Assembly (NCBI GenBank): GCA_030603165.1 | Contig: JAUVYH010000016.1 | Span: 1 to 32,611, forward strand | Source of the DNA: Fidelibacterota bacterium | GTDB taxonomy: Bacteria; Fidelibacterota; UBA2242 | Length of the DNA: 32,611 nucleotides | Reading direction: 5' to 3' | Shown here: positions 1-6,567 of the stretch, piece after piece | Layout: each line of letters opens with the position of its first letter | Position numbering within the stretch: position 1 is the stretch's first letter | The notes under the pieces: model-generated | Database searches by the model: none | The model's input: the letters and a program-made list of their open reading frames with translations, nothing else | What the model was told of the DNA's origin: nothing | Position numbers and translations under genes: made by a program

Positions 1-161
1 CAAGTCTGAATAGAGTTAGATATCTGTTTAATATGAAAAAAGATGGCTAAAATGTAGTGGTGAAAATAGTATGCGCTACAATAACTATTCCCATGTAAAA
101 CAATATGTTATCAAATTTGATTTGTCGAAGTTGGGTTAAGGGACTAACCTGGATAAGCCGG

Positions 162-195
162 AATATCAAATTGCAAATATCAAATATCAAATTGA
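162..195. repeat. Short AT-rich tandem repeat upstream of the dehydrogenase gene
   Basis: The word ATATCAAATTG, or close variants of it, occurs about three times in a row. The rest of bases 1-294 is AT-rich and holds no credible gene, and I found no convincing promoter there. Its function is unknown. Confidence 0.4.
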
Positions 196-294
196 AAAAC
201 TTTAAACAATATATAAACCAAAATGTAATTTACTTACACAACATACTGTGTGGTGAATTTGTAAGTTACGTAGTAAGGTAAAAGAGGAATAGCA

Positions 295-1356
295 ATGAAA
301 CCGAATCGTATAGCGATTATTGAAGGGGACGGCGTCGGACCTGATCTGATTGCACAAGTTGATAAAATTGCGAACTTGCTTAATTCTAAATACAATTCCG
401 GCATCGAGATATCTAAATTTCCGTATGGAGCTGATTATTACCTGAAGTCCGGAATATCGCTCCCATCTGAATTTGTCGAACAGCTTTCAAAAAATTATGA
501 TGTTATTTTGCTGGGACCATTAGGAGATCCGAGAATTCCCAATATGAAAAATGCTAAAGAAATTATTTTCGGTTTTAGACGCCGGTTGAACTTATTCCTG
601 AATATTCAGCCTGTAAAACTATACAGAAACTGGCTCTCTTCAGTGAAAGATACCGATGTGAAAAAGACAGATTTTCTGATAATCAAAGAAAATATGGAAG
701 CTTATGCCGCTCCGCTGGAAAATTACATTAATAAAGATAAAGATACTGAATTAGTCCTGCATTCCTCTGTTTTTACGCGAAAAAATGTTGAGCAGTTTAT
801 TCGGGGTTCCTTTGAGTTCGTAAAAAAGAAGGGAAGAAAACAAATCAGTTTCATCGATCGCAGTACGCTATTTCCAATTAGTCATCAACTTTGGCGATCC
901 GTTATAGAAAATATTGCGCCGGAATATCCGGATATTTCGGTTAATTATATGCTTATCAATACTGCTATTAAAGAGATAATAAATAATCCGGATAAATTTG
1001 ATGTAATTTTAACGACGAGTATGTATGGAGATTTATTATCCACGCTGTCAACAGTAATTACCGGTGGGTTTGGATTGGCAATGTCTGTTGAAATGAATCC
1101 AAATGTAATTTCTCTCTATCGTATAATGCAAAGCGCATCACCAAAATTAGCAGGACACAATACCGCAAATCCATTAGGCGCTATTTTAGCGTTTCGATAT
1201 ATCCTGAAAGAATTATCATTATTGACTGAAGCAGAAGTGTTGGATCGGGCTATCGAGAATAATTTTGAACAGCATTGGGGCACGATCGATATAGGCGGTA
1301 TTATGGGAACTGAAGAGATTGGCGATTATATCTGCGATTTTATCAGCGGTTATTGA
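295..1356 (+). CDS. Isocitrate/isopropylmalate dehydrogenase family protein (divergent)
   Basis: This 353-aa protein has the length and order of motifs of the beta-decarboxylating dehydrogenases (isopropylmalate, isocitrate and tartrate types), which oxidise a 2-hydroxyacid with NAD(P) and decarboxylate it. Seen: an N-terminal GDGVGPD motif (residues 11-17), GPLGDPR (74-80), an Arg-rich substrate segment FGFRRRLNLF (92-101), ENMEAYAAP (132-140, with the usual active-site Tyr at 137), MYGDLLS (243-249), and GHNTANPLG (287-295) at the nucleotide-binding position. Several key residues differ. The position usually held by the catalytic Lys in the D-K-A-N motif reads D-R-S-T (Arg 189), and the second metal-binding Asp expected four residues after Asp 246 is Thr 250. 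It may therefore be a paralogue with altered substrate or reduced activity. The ATG start has an AGAGGA ribosome site about 6 bases upstream. No leu or TCA-cycle genes lie beside it, so the substrate cannot be assigned. Confidence 0.85.
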   Translation: MKPNRIAIIEGDGVGPDLIAQVDKIANLLNSKYNSGIEISKFPYGADYYLKSGISLPSEFVEQLSKNYDVILLGPLGDPRIPNMKNAKEIIFGFRRRLNLFLNIQPVKLYRNWLSSVKDTDVKKTDFLIIKENMEAYAAPLENYINKDKDTELVLHSSVFTRKNVEQFIRGSFEFVKKKGRKQISFIDRSTLFPISHQLWRSVIENIAPEYPDISVNYMLINTAIKEIINNPDKFDVILTTSMYGDLLSTLSTVITGGFGLAMSVEMNPNVISLYRIMQSASPKLAGHNTANPLGAILAFRYILKELSLLTEAEVLDRAIENNFEQHWGTIDIGGIMGTEEIGDYICDFISGY

Positions 1357-1426
1357 AGGATGAAGAATATCGGAGTTTAAGAAGATATATCATATGTGTG
1401 TCCTTCTCGTTCTCCCCGATCATTCT

Positions 1427-1451
1427 CGTTCCCAAATTGTATTTGGGAACG
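1427..1451. repeat. REP-like palindrome, left copy
   Basis: Two 11-bp arms, CGTTCCCAAAT and ATTTGGGAACG, are separated by the 3-base loop TGT. The same arms occur on the other side of the transposase gene at 2154-2178. A degenerate half-unit (TCTCGTTCTCCCC) precedes it near 1405-1417. The arrangement matches REP elements mobilised by a neighbouring REP-associated transposase. Confidence 0.75.
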
Positions 1452-1507
1452 CAGATGGGAAAAAACTTAGTTTTGAAAATGTAGAAATATCAAAATAGGG
1501 ATAACAA

Positions 1508-2044
1508 ATGCGCAGCAGATACAAATTTGATATTGAAAAAGGTCTTTACTTTATAACCTCTACCATAATAGAATTCATACCGGTTTTTACATCCGATAAA
1601 TATTTTCAAATTATCACAGACTCTCTTAATTATTGTCGCATAAATAAAGAGATTAAAATATTTGCTTATGTAATAATAGACAACCATTTTCATTTACTTA
1701 TATCGGGTGAGAATTTATCCAACAAGATCAGATCGCTAAAACGCCACACTGCAAAAGAGATAATTGAAAAGGCAAAAAAGGATAATAAACAGTGGTTGTT
1801 AAATCAATTCAGTTTTTATAAAAAACGATATAAGAAAAATAGCGCTTATCAAGTCTGGCAAGAAGGAGCGCATCCACAGATTATTACAGAGATTGATATT
1901 GCTGAGCAAAAAATTAATTATATTCACTATAATCCTGTAAAAAGAGGGTTGGTAAAAGAGCCGCAAGATTGGAGATATAGTTCGGCTGGGAATTATTTTT
2001 ATGGTGATGGAGTGTTGGAAATTGATCGTTTTGAGGAGTTGTGA
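1508..2044 (+). CDS. REP-associated tyrosine transposase (Y1/IS200-like, RAYT)
   Basis: This 178-aa protein belongs to the HUH single-strand transposase group related to IS200/IS605 TnpA, which cuts and joins hairpin DNA through a covalent tyrosine intermediate. Seen: the metal-binding H-x-H in DNHFHLL (His 60 and His 62) and the family signature NYIHYNPVKRGLV (residues 137-149), whose first Tyr (138) is the likely nucleophile. The N-terminal MRSRYKF is typical, and the length is normal, so the gene appears intact. The start codon lies 11 bases after a GGGATAAC stretch, which gives only a weak ribosome site. Palindromes with identical arms flank it on both sides, as expected for a chromosomal RAYT acting on its REP elements. 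No second cassette gene (TnpB) is present. Confidence 0.9.
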   Translation: MRSRYKFDIEKGLYFITSTIIEFIPVFTSDKYFQIITDSLNYCRINKEIKIFAYVIIDNHFHLLISGENLSNKIRSLKRHTAKEIIEKAKKDNKQWLLNQFSFYKKRYKKNSAYQVWQEGAHPQIITEIDIAEQKINYIHYNPVKRGLVKEPQDWRYSSAGNYFYGDGVLEIDRFEEL

Positions 2045-2524
2045 TGGAAGGTGAAGTTAATTTTAGTAGTTATTATGAGAATAACAACATTTTTGGGACA
2101 GAGACGAATGTTGTATTTGAATAGAATGCAAAACACAGTTTTTGACTCAAGCGCGTTCCCAAATGCAATTTGGGAACGAGAGTATCGAGAGTGAGGGATC
2201 TCAGTTTGGGAACGAGGGTATTCCGAATGAATTTGGAAATGGCGAGAGAGAAGCGTTTATGCCCATTCACTTCCGTCAATCTATGTTGAATAAAGATTGG
2301 AGTCTATTATTAAAAGTTTAATCAATAGCAGGCTTATTAGACGGACTCCAGATAATTAATATTATCAGAACGTTTTTAAAATTTGGTAATAAGACTTATA
2401 TTGGCAATAGTCAAAAAATAGAGAGCGCCATGATATTTTATTTAAAAATTAAAAATTCCTTTTTATTTATGGATACTATCGAGTAATTTAAAACGTTGAA
2501 AATAGATTAGAAAAGGGAGAAAAC
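2045..2524. other. Intergenic region with REP copies and AT-rich promoter region
   Basis: The left third carries the right REP palindrome (2154-2178) and an isolated half-repeat, TTTGGGAACGAG, at 2205-2216. Further on, TGGAGTC (2298-2304) and GACTCCA (2344-2350) form widely spaced inverted arms. The remaining sequence is AT-rich and presumably holds the promoter of the following gene, but no clear -35/-10 pair stands out. No credible coding sequence is present. Confidence 0.5.
2154..2178. repeat. REP-like palindrome, right copy
   Basis: This is the same 11-bp arm pair as at 1427-1451, with loop GCA instead of TGT. It is followed about 26 bases later by a half-copy (2205-2216). The mirror-image layout around the transposase gene suggests a REPtron-like unit of about 0.8 kb (1405-2216). 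Confidence 0.75.
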
Positions 2525-2546
2525 ATGCCCAAATTAGTAAAAAAAG
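2502..2546. repeat. Direct repeat, left copy, covering RBS and first codons of the 723-aa gene
   Basis: The stretch runs from an ATAGATTAG start through GGGAGA and ATGCCC to AATTAGTAAAAAAAG. It recurs with about ten differences at 4693-4739, directly after the stop codon of the same gene. The repeat includes the ribosome site and the first seven codons. Confidence 0.7.
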
Positions 2547-4696
2547 TACAAAGATCGTCTGAGACATTAATTTACGACAATAAGATTGTCTTTTTGATTC
2601 CCCCGGAGTTAAATGAAATTGAAATTTCAAAAATATTTTTATTTTTACAAAGTGAAAATTCAAACCCGCTTTTTTCATATAAAAAATTAGTTTCAAATTT
2701 TAAAACCCTCGGAAATATCAGTAATAAATCACTTTATGAACTTGAGTTATATAAGGGAGTTGGTAAAAAGGCTTTGTTCTATTTAAGAAAATGGTATGAC
2801 GGTTTATTTATCGGAAAATTCAAAGATATGCCCTTATTGTTATCTACAAATATCGACACAATAAAATGCAGCCCCCTTTGTCATGAATTTCTTTTAAAAT
2901 ACGATATAAAAAAAACAGACGAACTTAAACGGTTAGATATGGTTCCAATAGAGGAATATACCTACAATGATAAACTTGCAATTCTTGAACTTCGGACACT
3001 GTATTATAGTAAAAAGAATCGTGTTATTACAAGCAAAATCAATACCGTCAAATCCAAAAATGTTAATTTAATTCACGACATTGATTGCTACTTGTCGGGA
3101 AACTATATCTCAGATTCTGAGAAACAAATCGTTCAATTTCGATATAATAATAAAAATGGGAAAATAATTCATAAAGAAATTGGAATATTATTTAATCTGT
3201 CGAGGGAACGTGTCAGACAAATATTAAGAGATAAAATAATAGCGCCATATTGTACATTTTTTATTATTGATCATCAATATTATCATCAATATTTTCTTAA
3301 CTTGATAAAAAACACCCTAAAGCCCATAGAATTTTCAGATATATCCAGTTTAGAATATAAATGCAAATTTCAAAGCAACTTATATCTGGGTTTTTTATCA
3401 GATGTTTTTAAAAATATACCGTTTGCAAATTTTCTGCCATCCGAGCAAAATTCGGCTGTTTTGAAGATAAATTCGACACTTTTCAAAAAAGCAAAAGTCC
3501 CGTACAAACTTGATTTTTTCAATTATATCCAAAATATGACCGTTAAAGATCAACTATTACACTTTTTATCGGTGTTTAGTTCAAAAAGACTTCTTTTAAA
3601 TGATAGAAATAATACAACGTATTTAGACAAACGTCATTATAATTTTCATAAATGTGTTAAGGTTATTTTAAAAAACAGTGTTAAACCAATAAGCACCAAT
3701 GATATTTACAAACACCTTTCAAATTTGCCCTTACACAATAAAGAAAGTTTTAAAATGATATTTTCTCGACCTATTAAACGAAAATCTATGTTAACATATA
3801 TGTTAAAGTATAAAGATCTTTTTAGAATTGACCGGCATTTATGGGGTTTGGAGAAGCATTTATCGTATCCCAGAGAACTATGGTTCGAGGTGCAGGAATT
3901 TTGTCAAAATGAAATGAAAAATATGGGGCGTCAAATGCATGCCCGTGATTTATATTTAAAAGCGATTAAAAAATTTCCAAAGTTAAATAGCAAATATGAA
4001 TTGGCTGAAATATTAAAGAGAGATAACAATACTCAAAACTTAGGATTTTATACTTACAGTTTAGCATCGACGGGACAAAGTGTAAGGCTTACTTTAGAAA
4101 AAACGGTTAGAAATATTTTTAATATTAATAAAAATCCAATACATTGTAAAAAACTATATCAAGAAATTATAAAACACCGCTCTTGTAGATTTGAAAGCCT
4201 TTACACATTTGCGAAACAAACAGAATTTTTAAAGTTATATCGTCCGGGTTATTACGGACTAACTGAATATGACAATTTTAATAAAGAGTATTTAAGTAAA
4301 AATAAAAAATTCCTTCTAAGTTATGTTAAATATCGCAAGAAAGATGCTACATTAATATCTGATATTATCAATGAACTTGAAACAGATTTATCACAACCTG
4401 ATTTTATTAATATTATTAAAACAATTCCTGAAATTATTGTTGTTGAATCGGAAGATCCGGTAAATGCAACTTACATAATTTATAAGAAGTGGAGTATTAT
4501 GAGAGTTATCATTACAATTCTTGCAAGCACAAAAAAATCATATTTATTAAAGGATCTAAATATTTTAATAAAAAGGCTTACAAACAAAGGTTTTAAACCT
4601 GCTAAAATTCGTTATGAAGTTAAGAATGATGTTAGAATAACAAAAATGAATAATGGCTCATATAAGTATAATTCGGTATCAGGGGATTTCATATAG
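2525..4696 (+). CDS. Putative DNA-binding protein: RNAP alpha-CTD-like + sigma region-4-like HTH + winged-helix repeats
   Basis: I do not recognise this 723-aa protein as a named family. Residues 65-90 (SLYELELYKGVGKKAL core) resemble the helix-hairpin of the RNA polymerase alpha C-terminal domain. Residues about 180-242 resemble sigma-70 region 4: a helix ending in SEKQIVQFRY, then HKEIGILFNLSRERVRQIL, including the typical recognition-helix phrase SRERVRQI (about 225-232). The C-terminal half holds units that look like winged helices, ending in similar beta-wing phrases: LFRIDRHLWGL, FLKLYRPGYYGL and VRITKMNNGSYKY. I see no catalytic motif, signal peptide or membrane segment. Base composition is very AT-rich compared with neighbours, which suggests acquisition by transfer. 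A GGGAG ribosome site lies 6 bases before the ATG. The likely role is transcription control or DNA binding. An accessory or defence role is possible but unsupported here. Confidence 0.75.
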   Translation: MPKLVKKVQRSSETLIYDNKIVFLIPPELNEIEISKIFLFLQSENSNPLFSYKKLVSNFKTLGNISNKSLYELELYKGVGKKALFYLRKWYDGLFIGKFKDMPLLLSTNIDTIKCSPLCHEFLLKYDIKKTDELKRLDMVPIEEYTYNDKLAILELRTLYYSKKNRVITSKINTVKSKNVNLIHDIDCYLSGNYISDSEKQIVQFRYNNKNGKIIHKEIGILFNLSRERVRQILRDKIIAPYCTFFIIDHQYYHQYFLNLIKNTLKPIEFSDISSLEYKCKFQSNLYLGFLSDVFKNIPFANFLPSEQNSAVLKINSTLFKKAKVPYKLDFFNYIQNMTVKDQLLHFLSVFSSKRLLLNDRNNTTYLDKRHYNFHKCVKVILKNSVKPISTNDIYKHLSNLPLHNKESFKMIFSRPIKRKSMLTYMLKYKDLFRIDRHLWGLEKHLSYPRELWFEVQEFCQNEMKNMGRQMHARDLYLKAIKKFPKLNSKYELAEILKRDNNTQNLGFYTYSLASTGQSVRLTLEKTVRNIFNINKNPIHCKKLYQEIIKHRSCRFESLYTFAKQTEFLKLYRPGYYGLTEYDNFNKEYLSKNKKFLLSYVKYRKKDATLISDIINELETDLSQPDFINIIKTIPEIIVVESEDPVNATYIIYKKWSIMRVIITILASTKKSYLLKDLNILIKRLTNKGFKPAKIRYEVKNDVRITKMNNGSYKYNSVSGDFI

Positions 4697-4739
4697 AGAT
4701 TAGGAAAGGGGAGAAGCGTGCCCCAATTAGTAAAAAAAG
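4693..4739. repeat. Direct repeat, right copy, after the 723-aa gene
   Basis: This is a second copy of the sequence around the start of the preceding gene, here with GTG in place of ATG (GTGCCCCAATTAGTAAAAAAAG). It begins at the stop codon of that gene and runs straight into a terminator hairpin, so it cannot encode a full protein. It may be the remnant of a tandem paralogue or a duplicated insertion boundary. Confidence 0.65.
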
Positions 4740-4763
4740 CCGCGATATATTGCGGCTTTTTTT
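4732..4763. terminator. Bidirectional rho-independent terminator
   Basis: The arms AAAAAAAGCCGC (4732-4743) and GCGGCTTTTTTT (4752-4763) enclose the loop GATATATT. T-runs follow the stem on both strands, so it can end transcription of the 723-aa gene (plus) and of the tRNA (minus). Confidence 0.85.
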
Positions 4764-4775
4764 TAAAGCAATTTG

Positions 4776-4848
4776 CTCCGGAGGAGGGATTCGAACCCCC
4801 GACAAAGTGGTTAACAGCCACCTGCTCTACCAGCTGAGCTACTCCGGA
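4776..4848 (-). tRNA. tRNA-Asn (GTT)
   Basis: Read on the minus strand, this is a full 73-nt cloverleaf. The acceptor TCCGGAG pairs perfectly with CTCCGGA. The D-arm is GCTCAGCTGGTAGAGC. The anticodon stem GGTGG/CCACT carries the loop CTGTTAA, giving anticodon GTT (Asn). The T-arm has the TTCGAAT loop. The discriminator base is G. CCA is not encoded. The terminator at 4732-4763 lies just downstream. Its 5' end is repeated at 5720-5746. Confidence 0.95.
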
Positions 4849-4900
4849 ATCACTTATAAAAAATCTTTTAACCCAACTAAAACTATAAAGTTTTTTAAAT

Positions 4901-5025
4901 AACGACCGAACTCACCCGCCGCCAACACAGCGGGGCAATGAACCTTGAAAAACCACCTGCTTTGATGCGGGGTAGAGCATTTCAAAAACCGCCGAGCCGT
5001 TGGTGGTCAGGTGCAGTGATTCGTT
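4901..5025. repeat. Long imperfect inverted repeat, attC-like, overlapping the antitoxin 3' end
   Basis: The outer arms AACGA (4901-4905) and TCGTT (5021-5025) pair. Inside them, CACC-C-GCCGCCAAC (4913-4926) pairs with GTTGGTGGTCAGGTG (5000-5013-ish) through two G-T wobbles and a bulge. Further in, TTGAAA (4945-4950) pairs with TTTCAA (4980-4985), and ACCTGC pairs around TTTGAT with GCGGGGT. A long stem with bulges, AAC/GTT ends, and a position overlapping the 3' end of a small gene are the layout of integron attC sites. The R-box match (RYYYAAC/GTTRRRY) is incomplete, so this is a resemblance and not an identification. Confidence 0.45.
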
Positions 5026-5224
5026 TAACACTTTTTTTTCTTAATGCCATCGCTTTTTGACTAATATCTTTTATAGTTAAATCTTCATCCAACCCTTGTC
5101 GCCACTTTGTATAATCAAAAGGTTCTCTTTGAATTAGAGCAATAAACCGCTCTGTTTCAATATCACCAAGATATTTTGCGAGGACTTGGACCCCTTTCAA
5201 CCTAATTTCTGTATTGGTCATCAT
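4982..5224 (-). CDS. Putative antitoxin partner of the PIN-domain toxin
   Basis: This 80-aa protein begins inside the last codons of the PIN gene (ATGATGA overlap of 4 bp), so the two are almost certainly co-translated. I do not recognise a named antitoxin family. It is predicted to be helical, with a charged middle (FIALIQREPFDYTKWRQGLDE) and a basic C-terminal part (MALRKKSVKR). The final residues (ITAPDHQRLGGF) are encoded inside the inverted repeat at 4901-5025, so they may have been supplied by that element and not by the original gene. Two successive ATG codons are possible starts. The antitoxin role is inferred only from size, overlap and its PIN neighbour. Confidence 0.7.
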   Translation of the reverse strand: MMTNTEIRLKGVQVLAKYLGDIETERFIALIQREPFDYTKWRQGLDEDLTIKDISQKAMALRKKSVKRITAPDHQRLGGF

Positions 5225-5655
5225 GAGAAGACCTCCTTTATGAAGCCGATTGGATCATTGATTTTAATATTGTTTAATAGCCTTGCTCGTTTCAGAATCC
5301 GATCATCGGTAGTCAAAAAATATTCACATTTTGCAATGATAGCACAAGCGATGTGTAATGAGTCAATCTTGTAAAATCCTTTTTCATTCAGTTCTTTTGC
5401 AGTTTCAATTACTTCTGAACTCTCTTCCATATCTTCTATGGCATATTTTTTCCATTCTTTAATTCGTTCTTTCCGTTCTTGATATGGATTCTTATTATTC
5501 TCATAATCCAAAATGTATGACCAAATCAACTGAACTTTTCCTACCCGGATTTCTTCCTGAATTTCCAGTTTTGCCTCTGACTCAAGCCGAATTCTGATTT
5601 GAGATTGATCGTCAAATGGTCGGTTGAAACAACAATTATCCAAGTACAATTTCAT
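5221..5655 (-). CDS. PIN-domain ribonuclease, putative VapC-like toxin
   Basis: This 144-aa protein has the PIN fold pattern of metal-dependent RNases. Seen: N-terminal MKLYLDNCCFNRPFDD with the first acidic residue Asp 6, the central acidic segment DYENN (Glu 52), KIDSLHIACA with Asp 98, and FLTTDDRIL with Asp 117/118. These match the quartet of acidic residues that bind Mg/Mn. The length is typical of VapC-like toxins. In many such pairs the antitoxin gene comes first; here the toxin gene is first and the small partner overlaps its end. The module lies between an intact tRNA-Asn and a degenerate tRNA-Asn copy, consistent with insertion at the tRNA. Upstream of the ATG no strong ribosome site is visible. 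The target RNA cannot be predicted. Confidence 0.85.
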   Translation of the reverse strand: MKLYLDNCCFNRPFDDQSQIRIRLESEAKLEIQEEIRVGKVQLIWSYILDYENNKNPYQERKERIKEWKKYAIEDMEESSEVIETAKELNEKGFYKIDSLHIACAIIAKCEYFLTTDDRILKRARLLNNIKINDPIGFIKEVFS

Positions 5656-5686
5656 TGTTTATTCCATATTTCAGATTATTTCGTCG

Positions 5687-5744
5687 CCGAACATAGTAGT
5701 TAATCCGGCGGCTGCCGGGCTCTACCAGCTGAGCTACTCTGGAA
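5687..5744 (-). pseudogene. Degenerate tRNA-Asn copy
   Basis: On the minus strand the first 25 bases (TCCAGAGTAGCTCAGCTGG and on through TAGAGC) match tRNA-Asn at 4776-4848 with one change. The 14-base hairpin CCGGCAGCCGCCGG then replaces the 5' side of the anticodon stem, followed by ATTAACTACTATGTTCGG, which still resembles the tRNA-Asn anticodon-loop and variable region. There is no T-arm or 3' acceptor strand, so it cannot fold as a tRNA. The 27-bp match (4824-4850 against 5720-5746) gives direct repeats around the toxin/antitoxin pair. Confidence 0.7.
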
Positions 5745-5792
5745 TTATTTTAAAAAGCGTGCTAATTTAAATTAAAAATCAGCGATAGTCAA

Positions 5793-6284
5793 TTAGTAAT
5801 CATTGAAATTATCGAAATATTGCTTCAAAGATTTCCAGGTGTCTTCCAGTCCCTGACTGATGACTTTGGTACTGCCGATGGTGGGCATGAAATTAGTGTC
5901 GCCATTCCAGCGTGGAACAACGTGAATATGAAGATGATCTTTTACTCCCGCGCCGGCGACCTGTCCAATATTTATTCCGATATTAAATCCTTCTGCGCGA
6001 AGTTTCTCTTTTAGAGCTTTTGTGCAGACATTAATATAATTCATCATTTCAAGCTTTGTCTGATTATCTAAATCATCAAAATCACTGATATGCCGGTAGG
6101 GAGCGATCATCATATGACCGTTGTTATAAGGATAGTAATTCATTATGACAAAAGATTTTTTCCCTCGATGAACGATCAGCCGTTTCCGATCATTATTTTC
6201 TTGTGAATATTTACAGAAGAAACAGCCTTCTTCCTTCGGTCCTTTGATATATTCGATTCGCCAGGGCGCCCATAAGCGTTTCAT
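5793..6284 (-). CDS. HIT-family nucleotide hydrolase/transferase (AP4A-phosphorylase-like)
   Basis: This 163-aa HIT-superfamily protein acts on nucleoside phosphates or dinucleoside polyphosphates in the cytoplasm through a catalytic histidine. Seen: an N-terminal MKRLWAPWRIEYI, a CxxC pair at Cys 21 and Cys 24 that fits the zinc site of bacterial HIT proteins of the AP4A-phosphorylase type, the segment NNGHMMIAPYRH, and the H-x-H-x-H triad HLHIHVVPRW with His 117, 119 and 121. The length and all motifs are normal. The ATG start is supported by the conserved MxRLWAPWR beginning. The gene stands alone between the tRNA-linked module and the EF-G gene, on the same strand as both. Confidence 0.93.
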   Translation of the reverse strand: MKRLWAPWRIEYIKGPKEEGCFFCKYSQENNDRKRLIVHRGKKSFVIMNYYPYNNGHMMIAPYRHISDFDDLDNQTKLEMMNYINVCTKALKEKLRAEGFNIGINIGQVAGAGVKDHLHIHVVPRWNGDTNFMPTIGSTKVISQGLEDTWKSLKQYFDNFNDY

Positions 6285-6380
6285 AAAGTTGGTTCTTTCT
6301 CGTTTAGAATGGGTAATTTCGTAACTTGTTGTCTGTGGCCCGTAGTCAGTAAAACAACCATAGCCTGTTCGTATGTCAAC

Positions 6381-6458
6381 TTATGCCAAAGGCATGCCTT
6401 TCCAAAGGAATCTTCGATCGGCATAAACATCTAAATCTTTTGCTGATTTAATATACAT
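6381..6458 (-). pseudogene. Remnant of a four-helix-bundle (23S rRNA intervening-sequence type) protein gene
   Basis: A 25-codon open frame begins MYIKSAKDLDVYA, closely resembling the usual start (KSAKDLDVYKxAYxLA) of the small four-helix-bundle proteins found in rRNA intervening sequences and scattered in many genomes. The frame then leaves the family pattern and stops. Nearby minus-strand sequence (about 6325-6353) contains GACTACGGGCCACAGAC, and GACCACGGACC lies on the plus strand near 6522. Such repeats are often seen at the ends of these genes. I infer a decayed copy. The rest of 6285-6567 shows no gene. Confidence 0.35.
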
Positions 6459-6567
6459 AATTTATCGCACCATTTTTGAACTCAAAAAATCATTGTTTAT
6501 TCCGAGGGAACTCCTTTGGAGCAGACCACGGACCTTACCCACTCGATTCAAGAAAGAGCCATAAAGT

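Noticed and set aside
4720-4840. Open frame from the GTG in the right direct repeat across the terminator and tRNA
   Set aside because: It reads VPQLVKKAAIYCGFF and continues through the antisense of the tRNA. It is explained by the repeat, the terminator and the tRNA and has no protein resemblance.
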